The notes under the pieces were generated by a model. It was not told the DNA's origin, did no database searches, and worked only from the letters and a program-made list of their open reading frames with translations. From Candidatus Kaiserbacteria bacterium (lineage in GTDB: Bacteria > Patescibacteriota > Minisyncoccia > Phycocordibacterales > UBA2100), in contig JACRFJ010000024.1 of assembly GCA_016217935.1 (NCBI GenBank), positions 1 to 44,152 of the forward strand: 44,152 nt of DNA. Direction: 5' to 3'. Each line of letters begins with the position of its first letter. The first letter of the stretch is position 1. Made by a program: the position numbers and the translations under genes. Below are positions 37,352 through 44,152 of the stretch, piece by piece.

Positions 37352-37391
37352 GGGGTCATACCCGAAAGATTGCGGCAGTATAGGCGAGAAG

Positions 37392-37400
37392 TGGTACACT
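37392..37400 (+). promoter_or_regulatory. extended -10 of the cysteine desulfurase gene
   Basis: TGgTACACT ends 7 nt before the ATG at 37408. Confidence 0.6.
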
Positions 37401-37407
37401 CGCAAAC

Positions 37408-38613
37408 ATGAATTGGTTTCGCAAACAAAGGATATATCTCGACTACGCGAGTGCACCGCCGGTGCTTCCTGCAGCCGAGAAAGCGGTCCGAGATGCATCG
37501 AAATTCGTCGGTAATCCAGGCGCGATTCATGCAGAAGGCGTCGAAGCGAAACGCGCGCTCGACGACGCTCGCGCACGCATCGCACGGATTCTTGGTGCCA
37601 AGGCGCGTGAGATTATTTTCACATCAGGTCTCACAGAGGCCAACAATCTCTGCATTCTTGGATTCGCACGCGCTCTTGAACGGAAGAAGCGCACCCTTGC
37701 GGACAGCCACTGGATCGTGAGTTCAATCGAACACACGTCAGTCCTTGACTGTTTTGCAGAAATTGAACGGCTCGGTGGATCGGTTACGCATGTTGATCCC
37801 AATGAAAAAGGAATCGTAACTGCGGAATCGATTGGGAAAGCACTACGTCCTGAGACAGCGTTCGTCTCGGTCGGTTGGGCCAACAACGAGATTGGGACGA
37901 TTCAGCCCCTCTCAAGGATTGCAGAGACGCTGCACACTCACCGTGAGAAGCACGGATCAGCGGTAATTTTTCACTCCGATGCCGGCCAGGCACCCTTATA
38001 CCTCTCTACGACCGTCAATAGTTTGGGTGTTGATCTGCTCGCGCTCGGGGGCAACAAATTGTACGGACCGCATGGGGTGGGTGCACTATTTATAAAAAAT
38101 AGCGCCGATCTCGTACGCGTCATTCAGGGCGGTCCACAAGAGCGCGGACTCCGACCAGGTACTGAGAATGTGGCACTCGCATGCGGATTTGCTGCAGCAT
38201 TTGAAGAAATTGTGCGCACTCGGGAGAGAGAAGCGAAGCGGATCGCTGCACTGCGTGATCAATTCGCATCAGAATTGATGGACAAGATCCCGGGGCTCGT
38301 CGTAAACGGCGATCTGAGGCATGCGCTTCCACACATGCTGAATGTTTCGATCCCGGAATCCGCTAGCTGGCGGAAGAGCGAATACCTCACGCTCCAACTC
38401 GACCAAAAGGGTGTTGCTGTCTCCACCAAAAGCGCGTGCCGCGAAGGCGAGGAGAGTCGTTCGCATGTCGTCGAAGCGCTCATACCGCTTGCCCTGAGAG
38501 AAATCGAAGGGTGGCGTGCGGTAAATACAATCCGGTTTTCCCTTGGTCAAGAGACAACTCTCCTAGATATCGAGCGGGTTTCCGACATCCTCGGACTACT
38601 CGTTAAGGCTTGA
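37408..38613 (+). CDS. cysteine desulfurase (NifS/IscS-like)
   Basis: PLP enzyme that takes sulfur from cysteine for Fe-S clusters and tRNA thiolation. The 401 residues contain YLDYASAPP (10-18), His110 in SSIEHTSVL, the PLP aspartate D191 in HSDAGQAP, Lys217 in GGNKLYGPHGVGAL (the usual His before this Lys is Asn216), RPGTENV (249-255), and the catalytic Cys344 in STKSACREGEESRSHVV. All core residues except the His-to-Asn change are present. No scaffold gene (iscU/nifU) is adjacent. Confidence 0.9.
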   Translation: MNWFRKQRIYLDYASAPPVLPAAEKAVRDASKFVGNPGAIHAEGVEAKRALDDARARIARILGAKAREIIFTSGLTEANNLCILGFARALERKKRTLADSHWIVSSIEHTSVLDCFAEIERLGGSVTHVDPNEKGIVTAESIGKALRPETAFVSVGWANNEIGTIQPLSRIAETLHTHREKHGSAVIFHSDAGQAPLYLSTTVNSLGVDLLALGGNKLYGPHGVGALFIKNSADLVRVIQGGPQERGLRPGTENVALACGFAAAFEEIVRTREREAKRIAALRDQFASELMDKIPGLVVNGDLRHALPHMLNVSIPESASWRKSEYLTLQLDQKGVAVSTKSACREGEESRSHVVEALIPLALREIEGWRAVNTIRFSLGQETTLLDIERVSDILGLLVKA

Positions 38614-38627
38614 GTTTTATATAGGGG

Positions 38628-38636
38628 TGATATTAT
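38628..38636 (+). promoter_or_regulatory. extended -10 of the HtrA-like gene
   Basis: TGaTATTAT ends 6 nt before the ATG at 38643. Confidence 0.6.
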
Positions 38637-38642
38637 GCGCCT

Positions 38643-39449
38643 ATGGATATAGAGCAGCTTTCTAAATCTCAAATCGTACTGTTGACGCTGCTCGTTAGTT
38701 TCGTGACTTCCATTGCTACGGGCATCGTCACGGTCTCTCTTATGGACCAGGCGCCGCCAATTGTCGCGCAGACGGTCAACCGTGTAATTGAGCGTACCGT
38801 CGAAACTGTCGCGGCGGATAGCGGCAAAGGTCAAACTGCTGCGACGATCGTGACACAAGAGAAAACGGTTGTCGTAAAGGAATCCGACCAGATTTCTCAA
38901 GCGGTTGAGAAAGTAAGTCCTTCCCTCGTGCGAATGTACACGACCGCGGAATCAGATGCGCTCTTCCTCGGGATGGGGATTGTCCTCGATGCGGGCGGCA
39001 CGATTGTGACGGACTCCGCTGCACTCGGTGAGCGTGCGGAAGCGACGCTCGCACTTGCCGATGGGTCACGTGTGCGTGCATTTGTGACAGCGAGAGATGC
39101 CGATGCGGGACTCGCATTTCTACGTGCGACATCCTCTGCGGGAACAAAAACTCCGATGTGGACTCCGGCAAAAATCGCAGCGGATAGGCCCGTTTTAGGC
39201 GCGTCAGTGGTTGCTATTTCGGGGAAAACAATTCCCCGTATTGCAAGTGGCCTTGTCACGGCTCTCATTCAAGGGGGAGTCGTGATAGATACCAATGTCT
39301 CTGAAGCAACGATCCTGGATGGAAGTCCGCTTATCGACACGAGTGGCAATATTGTCGGTGTAAGCACCTCTGTCGCGCGTGCGTCTTCAGGTCAGGGCTT
39401 CATAACCGCATCGGTACTTTTACCCGCTCCCCTGAGTGCTAAGAAGTAA
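38643..39449 (+). CDS. membrane-anchored HtrA/trypsin-like protein, probable pseudoprotease
   Basis: 268 residues: transmembrane helix (about 11-33), a Val/Thr-rich stalk (34-78), and a trypsin-fold domain (about 85-265). The fold is evident from GMGIVLDAGGTIVTDSAAL, RVRAFVTARDADAGLAFLRA and ILDGSPLIDTSGNIVGVSTS. In active HtrA these would be TNxHV, DxxxDLA and GNSGGPL. Here the His position is in TDSAAL, the Asp is a Gly and the Ser motif has lost its glycines, so the triad looks dead. A binding or scaffold role outside the membrane is likely. There is no PDZ domain. Confidence 0.75.
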   Translation: MDIEQLSKSQIVLLTLLVSFVTSIATGIVTVSLMDQAPPIVAQTVNRVIERTVETVAADSGKGQTAATIVTQEKTVVVKESDQISQAVEKVSPSLVRMYTTAESDALFLGMGIVLDAGGTIVTDSAALGERAEATLALADGSRVRAFVTARDADAGLAFLRATSSAGTKTPMWTPAKIAADRPVLGASVVAISGKTIPRIASGLVTALIQGGVVIDTNVSEATILDGSPLIDTSGNIVGVSTSVARASSGQGFITASVLLPAPLSAKK

Positions 39450-39517
39450 TTGTTCAAGGAGCATGACCTGGCCTCGGATTGCCGAGATTTTTTCTGGATC
39501 TTCATCTGTATTTACGT

Positions 39518-39523
39518 TATACT
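39518..39523 (+). promoter_or_regulatory. -10 of clpB
   Basis: TATACT 50 nt before the clpB ATG; one of the few genes with a real leader. Confidence 0.45.
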
Positions 39524-39539
39524 GGGTACGGTTATAAGT

Positions 39540-39557
39540 CTATCGATTGTCCGATAG
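39540..39557. promoter_or_regulatory. palindrome in the clpB leader
   Basis: CTATCG-N6-CGATAG lies about 17 nt after the -10 element. It may be a stress-regulator operator or a leader hairpin; it does not match CIRCE. Confidence 0.4.
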
Positions 39558-39572
39558 CCAATTCATATACGT

Positions 39573-42257
39573 ATGACACCATTCAATAACTACACTACCA
39601 AAGCGAAAGAAGCGATTCATCGCGCACACCAGCTTGCGGTCGAACGGGGTCACAACCAGGTTTCGACTCTCCACCTTCTTGCTGCACTCCTTACACAAGA
39701 GGAGAGTATGGTGGTGCCGATGCTCGAGCAGGTAGATATCGACGTGACACACCTGACTGATTCTGTGCTCGAGCAGATCGAGGGTACCACCGGATCGACG
39801 ACCGTCTCTCCCTCGTTTCAGCTGTACCTCACACCGGAACTCGTACGGGTCTTTGAGGCGGCGCCAAGAATTGCAGCATCGTTCAATGATCAATTCGTTT
39901 CTCCCGAGCACTTGCTCCTCGGAGTTGCCGAGCACCCAGGTCCGGCGTCTGACACGCTCGCACGTTTCCGGATTGACCGCACCGCGCTCGCCCGAGTGCT
40001 CACTGACATCAAGGAGGGTAAGATTCGCGATACCGAAGATACCAAGAAACCTCGTGCACTCTCGCGCTTTGCTCGATCACTCACCGAACGTGCTCGCGAG
40101 AACAAGCTCGACCCTGTGATCGGGCGCGACACTGAAATCACACGCGTGATTCAGATTCTTTCTCGTCGTACGAAGAATAATCCGATCCTCATCGGAGAAG
40201 CGGGGGTGGGTAAGACGGCAGTTGCCGAAGGTCTCGCATCGCGCATGGCCTCGGGTGATGTGCCGGAGAGTTTGCGCGGCAAGGAATTGATCCAGCTCGA
40301 TCTCGGGCTTCTCATCGCGGGGACCAAATACCGTGGTGAATTCGAAGAGCGTTTGAAGGCGGTTATGAAAGAGGTAGAGAAATCGGAAGGCAGAATTATT
40401 CTTTTTATCGACGAGATTCATACGCTGGTCGGTGCCGGCGCCGCAGAGGGTTCGATGGATGCATCAAATATGCTGAAGCCCGCGCTCGCGCGTGGAGAAA
40501 TTCGCGTCATTGGAGCAACGACACTCAAGGAATATCAGAAACATATCGAACACGACCCCGCTCTCACTCGTCGTTTCCAGCCCGTCTATGTCAACGAACC
40601 GTCTGTCGATGATGCGGTTGCAATTTTGCGCGGACTCAAAGAGCGCTACGAGCTCTATCACGGTGTACACATAACCGATGATGCGATCGTTGCAGCAGTG
40701 CAGCTTTCAACCAGATACATCACCGAGCGATTCTTGCCGGATAAGGCAATTGATTTAATCGATGAGGCTTCATCGGCGCTTCGTCTCTCGCTCGAAAACA
40801 AACCTCCCGCACTCGAAGAAGCTCACCGCAAGATCACCCGACTCGAAATCGAACGCGAAGCGCTCAAGAAAGAAGCTGAGGAGGGTGAGGGCAAAGCGCA
40901 CACGCGGGTGAAATCGATCGATAAAGAGATCGCAGATCTACGCGACGCAACTCGCGAACTTGAGATGAAATGGAAGAACGAGAAAGAAACGTTGACCGAA
41001 ATCAAGCGCGCGAAAGGCGAGCTTGAAAAGGCTCGTGTCGAAGCCGATACGGCGGAAAACGCTGCCGATCTCACCAAGACTGCAGAGCTCCGCTACGGCA
41101 AGATTCCGCTTCTCGAAAAAGAAATCGAGACAGCAACCAAGCGACTGAAAAAATTGCAGCAGACACGCCGCGTGCTCAAGGAAGAAATCACGAGCGAAGA
41201 TATTGCGGCCGTCGTCTCGCGCTGGACCGGCGTCCCTGTATCTCGCATGCTTGAAGAAGAGGCAGAGAAACTCTCGCGTATGGAGGCGGAACTCAAGAAG
41301 CGTGTGGTCGGCCAAGACGAAGCGGTACAGAAAATCTCGGACGCGATCAAGCGCTCGCGCGCAGGCATTGCCGATCCACTTCGTCCTGTCGGCTCCTTCC
41401 TTTTCCTTGGCCCCACTGGTGTGGGTAAAACGGAGCTCACGCGTGCGCTCGCGGAATTCCTCTTCAACAGCGAGAAGTCACTCATCCGTGTGGACATGTC
41501 CGAGTACATGGAGAAGCACTCGGTTTCGAAAATGATCGGCTCACCTCCTGGCTATGTGGGCTACGACGAGGGTGGCGGGCTCACCGAACTGGTGCGTCAC
41601 CGCCCGTATTCGGTCATTCTTTTCGACGAAATCGAGAAGGCGCATCCGGAAGTATTCAATATATTGCTGCAGGTCCTCGACAATGGCCGACTCACCGATG
41701 CCAAGGGGCGTGTCGTGAACTTCAAAAATAGCGTCATCATCATGACCTCAAACATCGGTGCAGAGCACATCGATCGTATGTCGGCGCTCGGGTTTGGCGC
41801 AGGTGCATCGAAGACGGAAGACGAACGCTACGAGCAGGTGAAAGACAAGGTCATGGATTCGCTCAAAGAATACTTCCGCCCCGAATTTCTCAACCGTCTC
41901 GATGAAATCGTGCTCTTCAACATCCTCTCTCCTGAGAGTGTGCGCGGTATCGTCAAGATGCAAATCGATCTCGTCGGCAAGCGTCTCGAAGAGAAGCACA
42001 TTTCGCTCACGCTGAGCTCCGCAGCACTTGAGCACCTCGGTAAAGAAGGCTACAACGCGCAGTATGGTGCGCGACCGCTCAAGCGTTTGATTCAGACAAA
42101 GATCCTCACTCCGATCGCCAACATGATGGTCGCTCGCGGCATAATGGAAGGTGGCAAAGTGTCGATCGATGTAAAGGACGGTGAATTTACTTTTGACGTA
42201 CGCAAAGGCCCGGAGCGAGAACGCTCGGTCCGCGCTCGCGCCGCTGCACGGGTATAG
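39573..42257 (+). CDS. clpB: ClpB-type AAA+ disaggregase with a ClpP-loop-like tripeptide
   Basis: Hexameric unfoldase. The 894 residues have an N domain of two Clp_N repeats (about 1-150), AAA-1 with Walker A GEAGVGKT (208-215) and Walker B LFIDEIH, a long coiled-coil middle domain (about 410-535), AAA-2 with Walker A GPTGVGKT (613-620) and [10 protein letters not shown], and a C-terminal D2-small domain. The ~120-residue middle domain is that of ClpB, not ClpC. However, the loop after [11 protein letters not shown] carries L739-G-F741, in the position of the IGF/VGF loop by which ClpA and ClpC dock on ClpP and which ClpB normally lacks. Confidence 0.9.
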   Translation: MTPFNNYTTKAKEAIHRAHQLAVERGHNQVSTLHLLAALLTQEESMVVPMLEQVDIDVTHLTDSVLEQIEGTTGSTTVSPSFQLYLTPELVRVFEAAPRIAASFNDQFVSPEHLLLGVAEHPGPASDTLARFRIDRTALARVLTDIKEGKIRDTEDTKKPRALSRFARSLTERARENKLDPVIGRDTEITRVIQILSRRTKNNPILIGEAGVGKTAVAEGLASRMASGDVPESLRGKELIQLDLGLLIAGTKYRGEFEERLKAVMKEVEKSEGRIILFIDEIHTLVGAGAAEGSMDASNMLKPALARGEIRVIGATTLKEYQKHIEHDPALTRRFQPVYVNEPSVDDAVAILRGLKERYELYHGVHITDDAIVAAVQLSTRYITERFLPDKAIDLIDEASSALRLSLENKPPALEEAHRKITRLEIEREALKKEAEEGEGKAHTRVKSIDKEIADLRDATRELEMKWKNEKETLTEIKRAKGELEKARVEADTAENAADLTKTAELRYGKIPLLEKEIETATKRLKKLQQTRRVLKEEITSEDIAAVVSRWTGVPVSRMLEEEAEKLSRMEAELKKRVVGQDEAVQKISDAIKRSRAGIADPLRPVGSFLFLGPTGVGKTELTRALAEFLFNSEKSLIRVDMSEYMEKHSVSKMIGSPPGYVGYDEGGGLTELVRHRPYSVILFDEIEKAHPEVFNILLQVLDNGRLTDAKGRVVNFKNSVIIMTSNIGAEHIDRMSALGFGAGASKTEDERYEQVKDKVMDSLKEYFRPEFLNRLDEIVLFNILSPESVRGIVKMQIDLVGKRLEEKHISLTLSSAALEHLGKEGYNAQYGARPLKRLIQTKILTPIANMMVARGIMEGGKVSIDVKDGEFTFDVRKGPERERSVRARAAARV

Positions 42258-42258
42258 T
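42253..42258 (+). promoter_or_regulatory. -10 of the kinase-like gene
   Basis: TATAGT overlaps the clpB stop and ends 6 nt before the GTG at 42265. Confidence 0.45.
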
Positions 42259-42264
42259 GAGTAG

Positions 42265-42825
42265 GTGGAGGCGTACGACGAAAAGAAAATCGGCGCCATT
42301 CTCTCGTGGACGGGAGAAAATCTTGTACGCAGATACGGCGATGAGGAGGTGATTAAATTCTCGCGGTTTTCCGGAATCTTCAGGCGGAGTTTTAAGGATC
42401 GGCCTGCATCTGACATCACTATTGCGCAGAAATTCTTCGGAGATTGCATGGTTCCCGCACGAGTCGTTCAAAAAGGCACGCTACGCGCAATCGTTCAGCC
42501 CTTTGTACATGGTCGTCTTCTCGAGAAGAAAGATCTTCTCAATCCTCACGTGTACCAGCAATACCAAGGCATCATGCAAATGCATCAGACGATGATCGAG
42601 GCAGGGCACGCTCCGCTCGATCTTGCAGGTGCGCTCGGACTCTTGCGCGGCCAGCTCGATAACCTATTCCTTCTCAACGATGGAAGCGTGAAGATTATAG
42701 ACACGCTTCTAATTGACGTGCGCGGATTAGGGCTGCTCGGAAAACTTCTCAAGCCGCTCGCATCGCTCGTCATCTTGTGGCAAAACTGTATCATACATTC
42801 GTACAGTATGTATCGGTCGCGCTGA
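42265..42825 (+). CDS. kinase-fold-like hypothetical protein
   Basis: 186 residues starting with GTG. The C-terminal half has the arrangement of a protein-kinase or aminoglycoside-phosphotransferase fold: YQGIMQMHQTMIEAGHAPLDLAG (catalytic-loop-like), then DNLFLLNDGSVKIIDTLLIDV, where IID takes the place of the DFG-type Asp. Upstream, ARVVQKGTLRAIVQPFVHGRLL resembles the hinge strand. There is no Gly-rich loop, so ATP binding is doubtful. A hydrophobic stretch (157-175) lies at the end. Function is unknown. Confidence 0.5.
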   Translation: MEAYDEKKIGAILSWTGENLVRRYGDEEVIKFSRFSGIFRRSFKDRPASDITIAQKFFGDCMVPARVVQKGTLRAIVQPFVHGRLLEKKDLLNPHVYQQYQGIMQMHQTMIEAGHAPLDLAGALGLLRGQLDNLFLLNDGSVKIIDTLLIDVRGLGLLGKLLKPLASLVILWQNCIIHSYSMYRSR

Positions 42826-42839
42826 TTACCTCCGGATTA

Positions 42840-43346
42840 CTACCTGCCTATCACACGGCGCATGCGCTCGGGCATGAGTGCAAGATCTTCCCATGCCCAA
42901 TCATCTATTGGAATGCCGCGATGAAAAATGTAACCCACATCGACAAGGACAAAATTCATGTGGTTGAGCGGGAAGGTCAACGCCGAAGCAACTCCGAGTT
43001 CGCCGCCTTGTGGCGCATAGACGGCAATACCGAGGGCACGCGCTCGCTGCCAGAGCATACTCTCGATACCATCGATCTCTTCAACAAATGCTTTCAGAAT
43101 CGAAGGGGTGTTGAACCAGTACGTCGGGGTCGCAATAAAGAGCGCATCGCATGCCAAGACTTCGCGCTGGTACATCGTCTCTATCATTGACGGCGCATTG
43201 TCGCCTCGGGAATACGCAGGAGGACTATCGTGCAGATTAAGGACCTTTACCTCACCCACTTTCTTTGCTGCTTCGGTGAATGCATGCACAAACTTCGACG
43301 TGCCACCGTTCTCGTGTGGAGAGGCATTGATAACCAAATACTTCAT
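42840..43346 (-). CDS. NAD(P)H-dependent FMN oxidoreductase (flavodoxin-like fold)
   Basis: 168 residues with the flavodoxin_2 / NADPH-dependent FMN reductase pattern: VINASPHENGGTSKFV (5-20) binds the FMN phosphate, CDALFIATPTYWFNTPSILKAFVE (66-89) packs on the flavin, and APQGGELGVAS follows near 112-122. It would reduce quinones, nitro compounds or flavins in the cytoplasm. The ATG lies only 2 nt beyond the 3' end of tRNA-Tyr on the same strand, so tRNA 3' processing would release a nearly leaderless mRNA. The longer upstream frame runs through the tRNA and is rejected. Confidence 0.85.
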   Translation of the reverse strand: MKYLVINASPHENGGTSKFVHAFTEAAKKVGEVKVLNLHDSPPAYSRGDNAPSMIETMYQREVLACDALFIATPTYWFNTPSILKAFVEEIDGIESMLWQRARALGIAVYAPQGGELGVASALTFPLNHMNFVLVDVGYIFHRGIPIDDWAWEDLALMPERMRRVIGR

Positions 43347-43348
43347 TG

Positions 43349-43431
43349 TGCGCCGGGCAGGATTCGAACCTGCGTAGCCCGAAGGCGCTTGGTTTACAGC
43401 CAAGTGCGTTTGACCACTCCGCCACCGACGC
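43349..43431 (-). tRNA. tRNA-Tyr (GTA anticodon)
   Basis: Class II tRNA on the minus strand: acceptor GCGTCGG/CCGGCGC (one T-G pair), anticodon loop CTGTAAA on a CTTGG/CCAAG stem, a long variable arm GCGCCTTCGGGCTAC, and T arm GCAGGTTCGAATCCTGC. The CCA is not encoded. Confidence 0.94.
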
Positions 43432-43536
43432 GTGCTGTCATGCGATACGATACCGAACTTGCACATTACGCAAACTCCCCGCCCTGTGACCGCCGCCACC
43501 GACGCGAGTCGCATCAGTATGCCGCATTTTCGCTCG

Positions 43537-43545
43537 TGCTACAAT
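43537..43545 (+). promoter_or_regulatory. extended -10 of VirB2-like gene 6
   Basis: TGcTACAAT ends 6 nt before the ATG at 43552. Confidence 0.6.
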
Positions 43546-43551
43546 TCTTCC

Positions 43552-43962
43552 ATGTCGCGAAGCATCTCTCGCGTTGGAGCTACGATCGCAGTTTTTTGGT
43601 TCTTCTCGCTACCGCTTCTTTCGAGTGCCGCGGGGATTCCTACGATCGTCCCACAGCAATGCAATGAGGTTGGCGGGTGCAAATCCATCTGTGATATCGC
43701 ACAGCTCGCCCAAAACATATTGAACGCCGGCATCTACATCGCGGTGATTCTCTCCGCCATACTTTTTGCGTGGGCTGGCTGGAACATGCTCACAGCTGGT
43801 GGTAATTCGGAACAATATACGAAAGGGAGAAAAATATTCGCGAATGTTTTTATCGGACTCGTCATCATTCTTGTCGGCTGGATCGTGATCGATACCTTGA
43901 TGCGGTCTTTCATTCCGGATTCTTCAGGATTTGGGCCATGGAATAAGGTCTGCAAGAATTAA
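43552..43962 (+). CDS. VirB2/TrbC-like small membrane protein 6
   Basis: 136 residues: signal peptide (1-27, ending LLSSAAG), an exterior segment with three clustered cysteines (C37, C43, C47) and C134 near the end, and two helices (about 56-78 and 97-118) around the loop AGGNSEQYTKGRKIFAN. The KGRKIFANVFIGLVIILVGWIVID helix is the most pilin-like of the six such proteins in the window. It stands alone, 17 kb from the other five. The cysteines could lock the exterior part by disulfides, perhaps made by the CcdA/TlpA system. Confidence 0.68.
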   Translation: MSRSISRVGATIAVFWFFSLPLLSSAAGIPTIVPQQCNEVGGCKSICDIAQLAQNILNAGIYIAVILSAILFAWAGWNMLTAGGNSEQYTKGRKIFANVFIGLVIILVGWIVIDTLMRSFIPDSSGFGPWNKVCKN

Positions 43963-43992
43963 TCGAGGGTTGCAAAACAGAACGCAATTCGC

Positions 43993-43998
43993 TATAGT
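43993..43998 (+). promoter_or_regulatory. -10 of rpmG
   Basis: TATAGT ends 8 nt before the ATG at 44007. Confidence 0.55.
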
Positions 43999-44006
43999 CA
44001 GCCCTC

Positions 44007-44152
44007 ATGTCGCAAGATCAACTGATAATGCTCAAACATGCGGCCACCGGAGAGGTGTATTGGACACGCAAAAACAAAAAGCTTGTCACACGTAAAATCG
44101 AGCTTAAAAAGTATTCCAAGAAACTCCGCAAACACGTATTGTTTAAGGAGGT
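44007..44152 (+). CDS. rpmG: large ribosomal subunit protein bL33 (partial, cut by window edge)
   Basis: The first 48 codons are present. MLKHAATGEVYWTRKNKKLVTRKIELKKYSKKLRKHVLFKE matches bL33 (YxTxKN, then LELKKYxxxxRKHxxxKE). The zinc-binding cysteine pairs of the C+ form are absent, so this is the zinc-free form. The next codon is cut; the gene normally ends within a few residues. Confidence 0.85.
   Translation, partial: MSQDQLIMLKHAATGEVYWTRKNKKLVTRKIELKKYSKKLRKHVLFKE

Noticed and set aside
39500-39572. CIRCE or CtsR box before clpB
   Set aside because: No TTAGCACTC-N9-GAGTGCTAA or GGTCAAA repeats; only the CTATCG palindrome is present.
42840-43514. 224-residue version of the FMN reductase
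   Set aside because: The extra N terminus reads through tRNA-Tyr; the flavodoxin fold starts at MKYLVINAS (43346).
1-44152. CRISPR array
   Set aside because: No regularly spaced direct repeats were seen; the Cas2-like domain at 34885 is PaaX-type.

Overview
The window looks like a chromosomal segment of a Patescibacteria/CPR bacterium, most probably a Parcubacteria (Paceibacteria) lineage. This rests on content and architecture, not on a database match: a compact genome of roughly 50% G+C, a short IF-2 without N-terminal domains, a stand-alone AICAR transformylase domain, many small VirB2/TrbC-like membrane proteins, a histidyl-tRNA-synthetase-like protein in the cell-division operon, and RAYT-type Y1 transposases. 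Stop codons TAA, TAG and TGA are all used, so the code is the standard bacterial one.

Layout. 1-5300: an orphan secreted protein, a YjdF-type membrane protein, an alpha/beta hydrolase, pyrF-pyrE (orotate to UMP), a cupredoxin-like protein and a PurH transformylase domain. 5350-13600: a minus-strand housekeeping block read lepB, HisRS-like, rpsU, ybeY, ftsA, ftsZ, trxB, then pth on the plus strand. 13600-19900: two Y1 (RAYT) transposases, each flanked by its own palindromes, together with ribosomal protein S1, mscL, an MBL-fold protein and several orphan secreted genes. 19900-26300: gyrA, then a methyltransferase, a membrane-anchored solute-binding protein and five small VirB2/TrbC-like membrane proteins in a row. 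26280-32800: an EamA transporter, a cupredoxin with a tyrosine-rich tail, and a minus-strand thiol/metal island (Cys/His-rich small protein, DM13 protein, glutaredoxin, Met-rich peptidoglycan-binding protein, TlpA/DipZ-like thioredoxin, CcdA, small membrane protein, XRE regulator). 32950-34800: four tRNAs and two orphan genes. 34880-44152: PaaX/Cas2-like regulator, rbfA-infB, cysteine desulfurase, a pseudo-HtrA, clpB, kinase-like fragment, FMN reductase, tRNA-Tyr, another VirB2-like protein, and rpmG running off the edge.

Expression signals. At 25 starts a -10 hexamer, often an extended TGnTAnnnT, ends only 5-9 nt before the start codon and there is no Shine-Dalgarno sequence. Transcription would then begin at or next to the start codon, so leaderless mRNA seems to be the default here. 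A minority of orphan, mostly secreted, genes instead have a classical Shine-Dalgarno and usually a strong intrinsic terminator, which suggests a different origin or expression mode.

Most notable: (1) a CcdA whose first transmembrane helix, with SPCVLP, sits at the C terminus (apparent circular permutation); (2) one 20-bp operator repeated at three promoters of the thiol/metal island; (3) a 99-bp palindromic element sitting on the lepB start, so that lepB appears to start in a hairpin loop and to be coupled to a 20-codon leaderless ORF; (4) a RAYT gene with a copy of its own palindrome inside its reading frame; (5) the run of VirB2-like proteins with a lone solute-binding protein.
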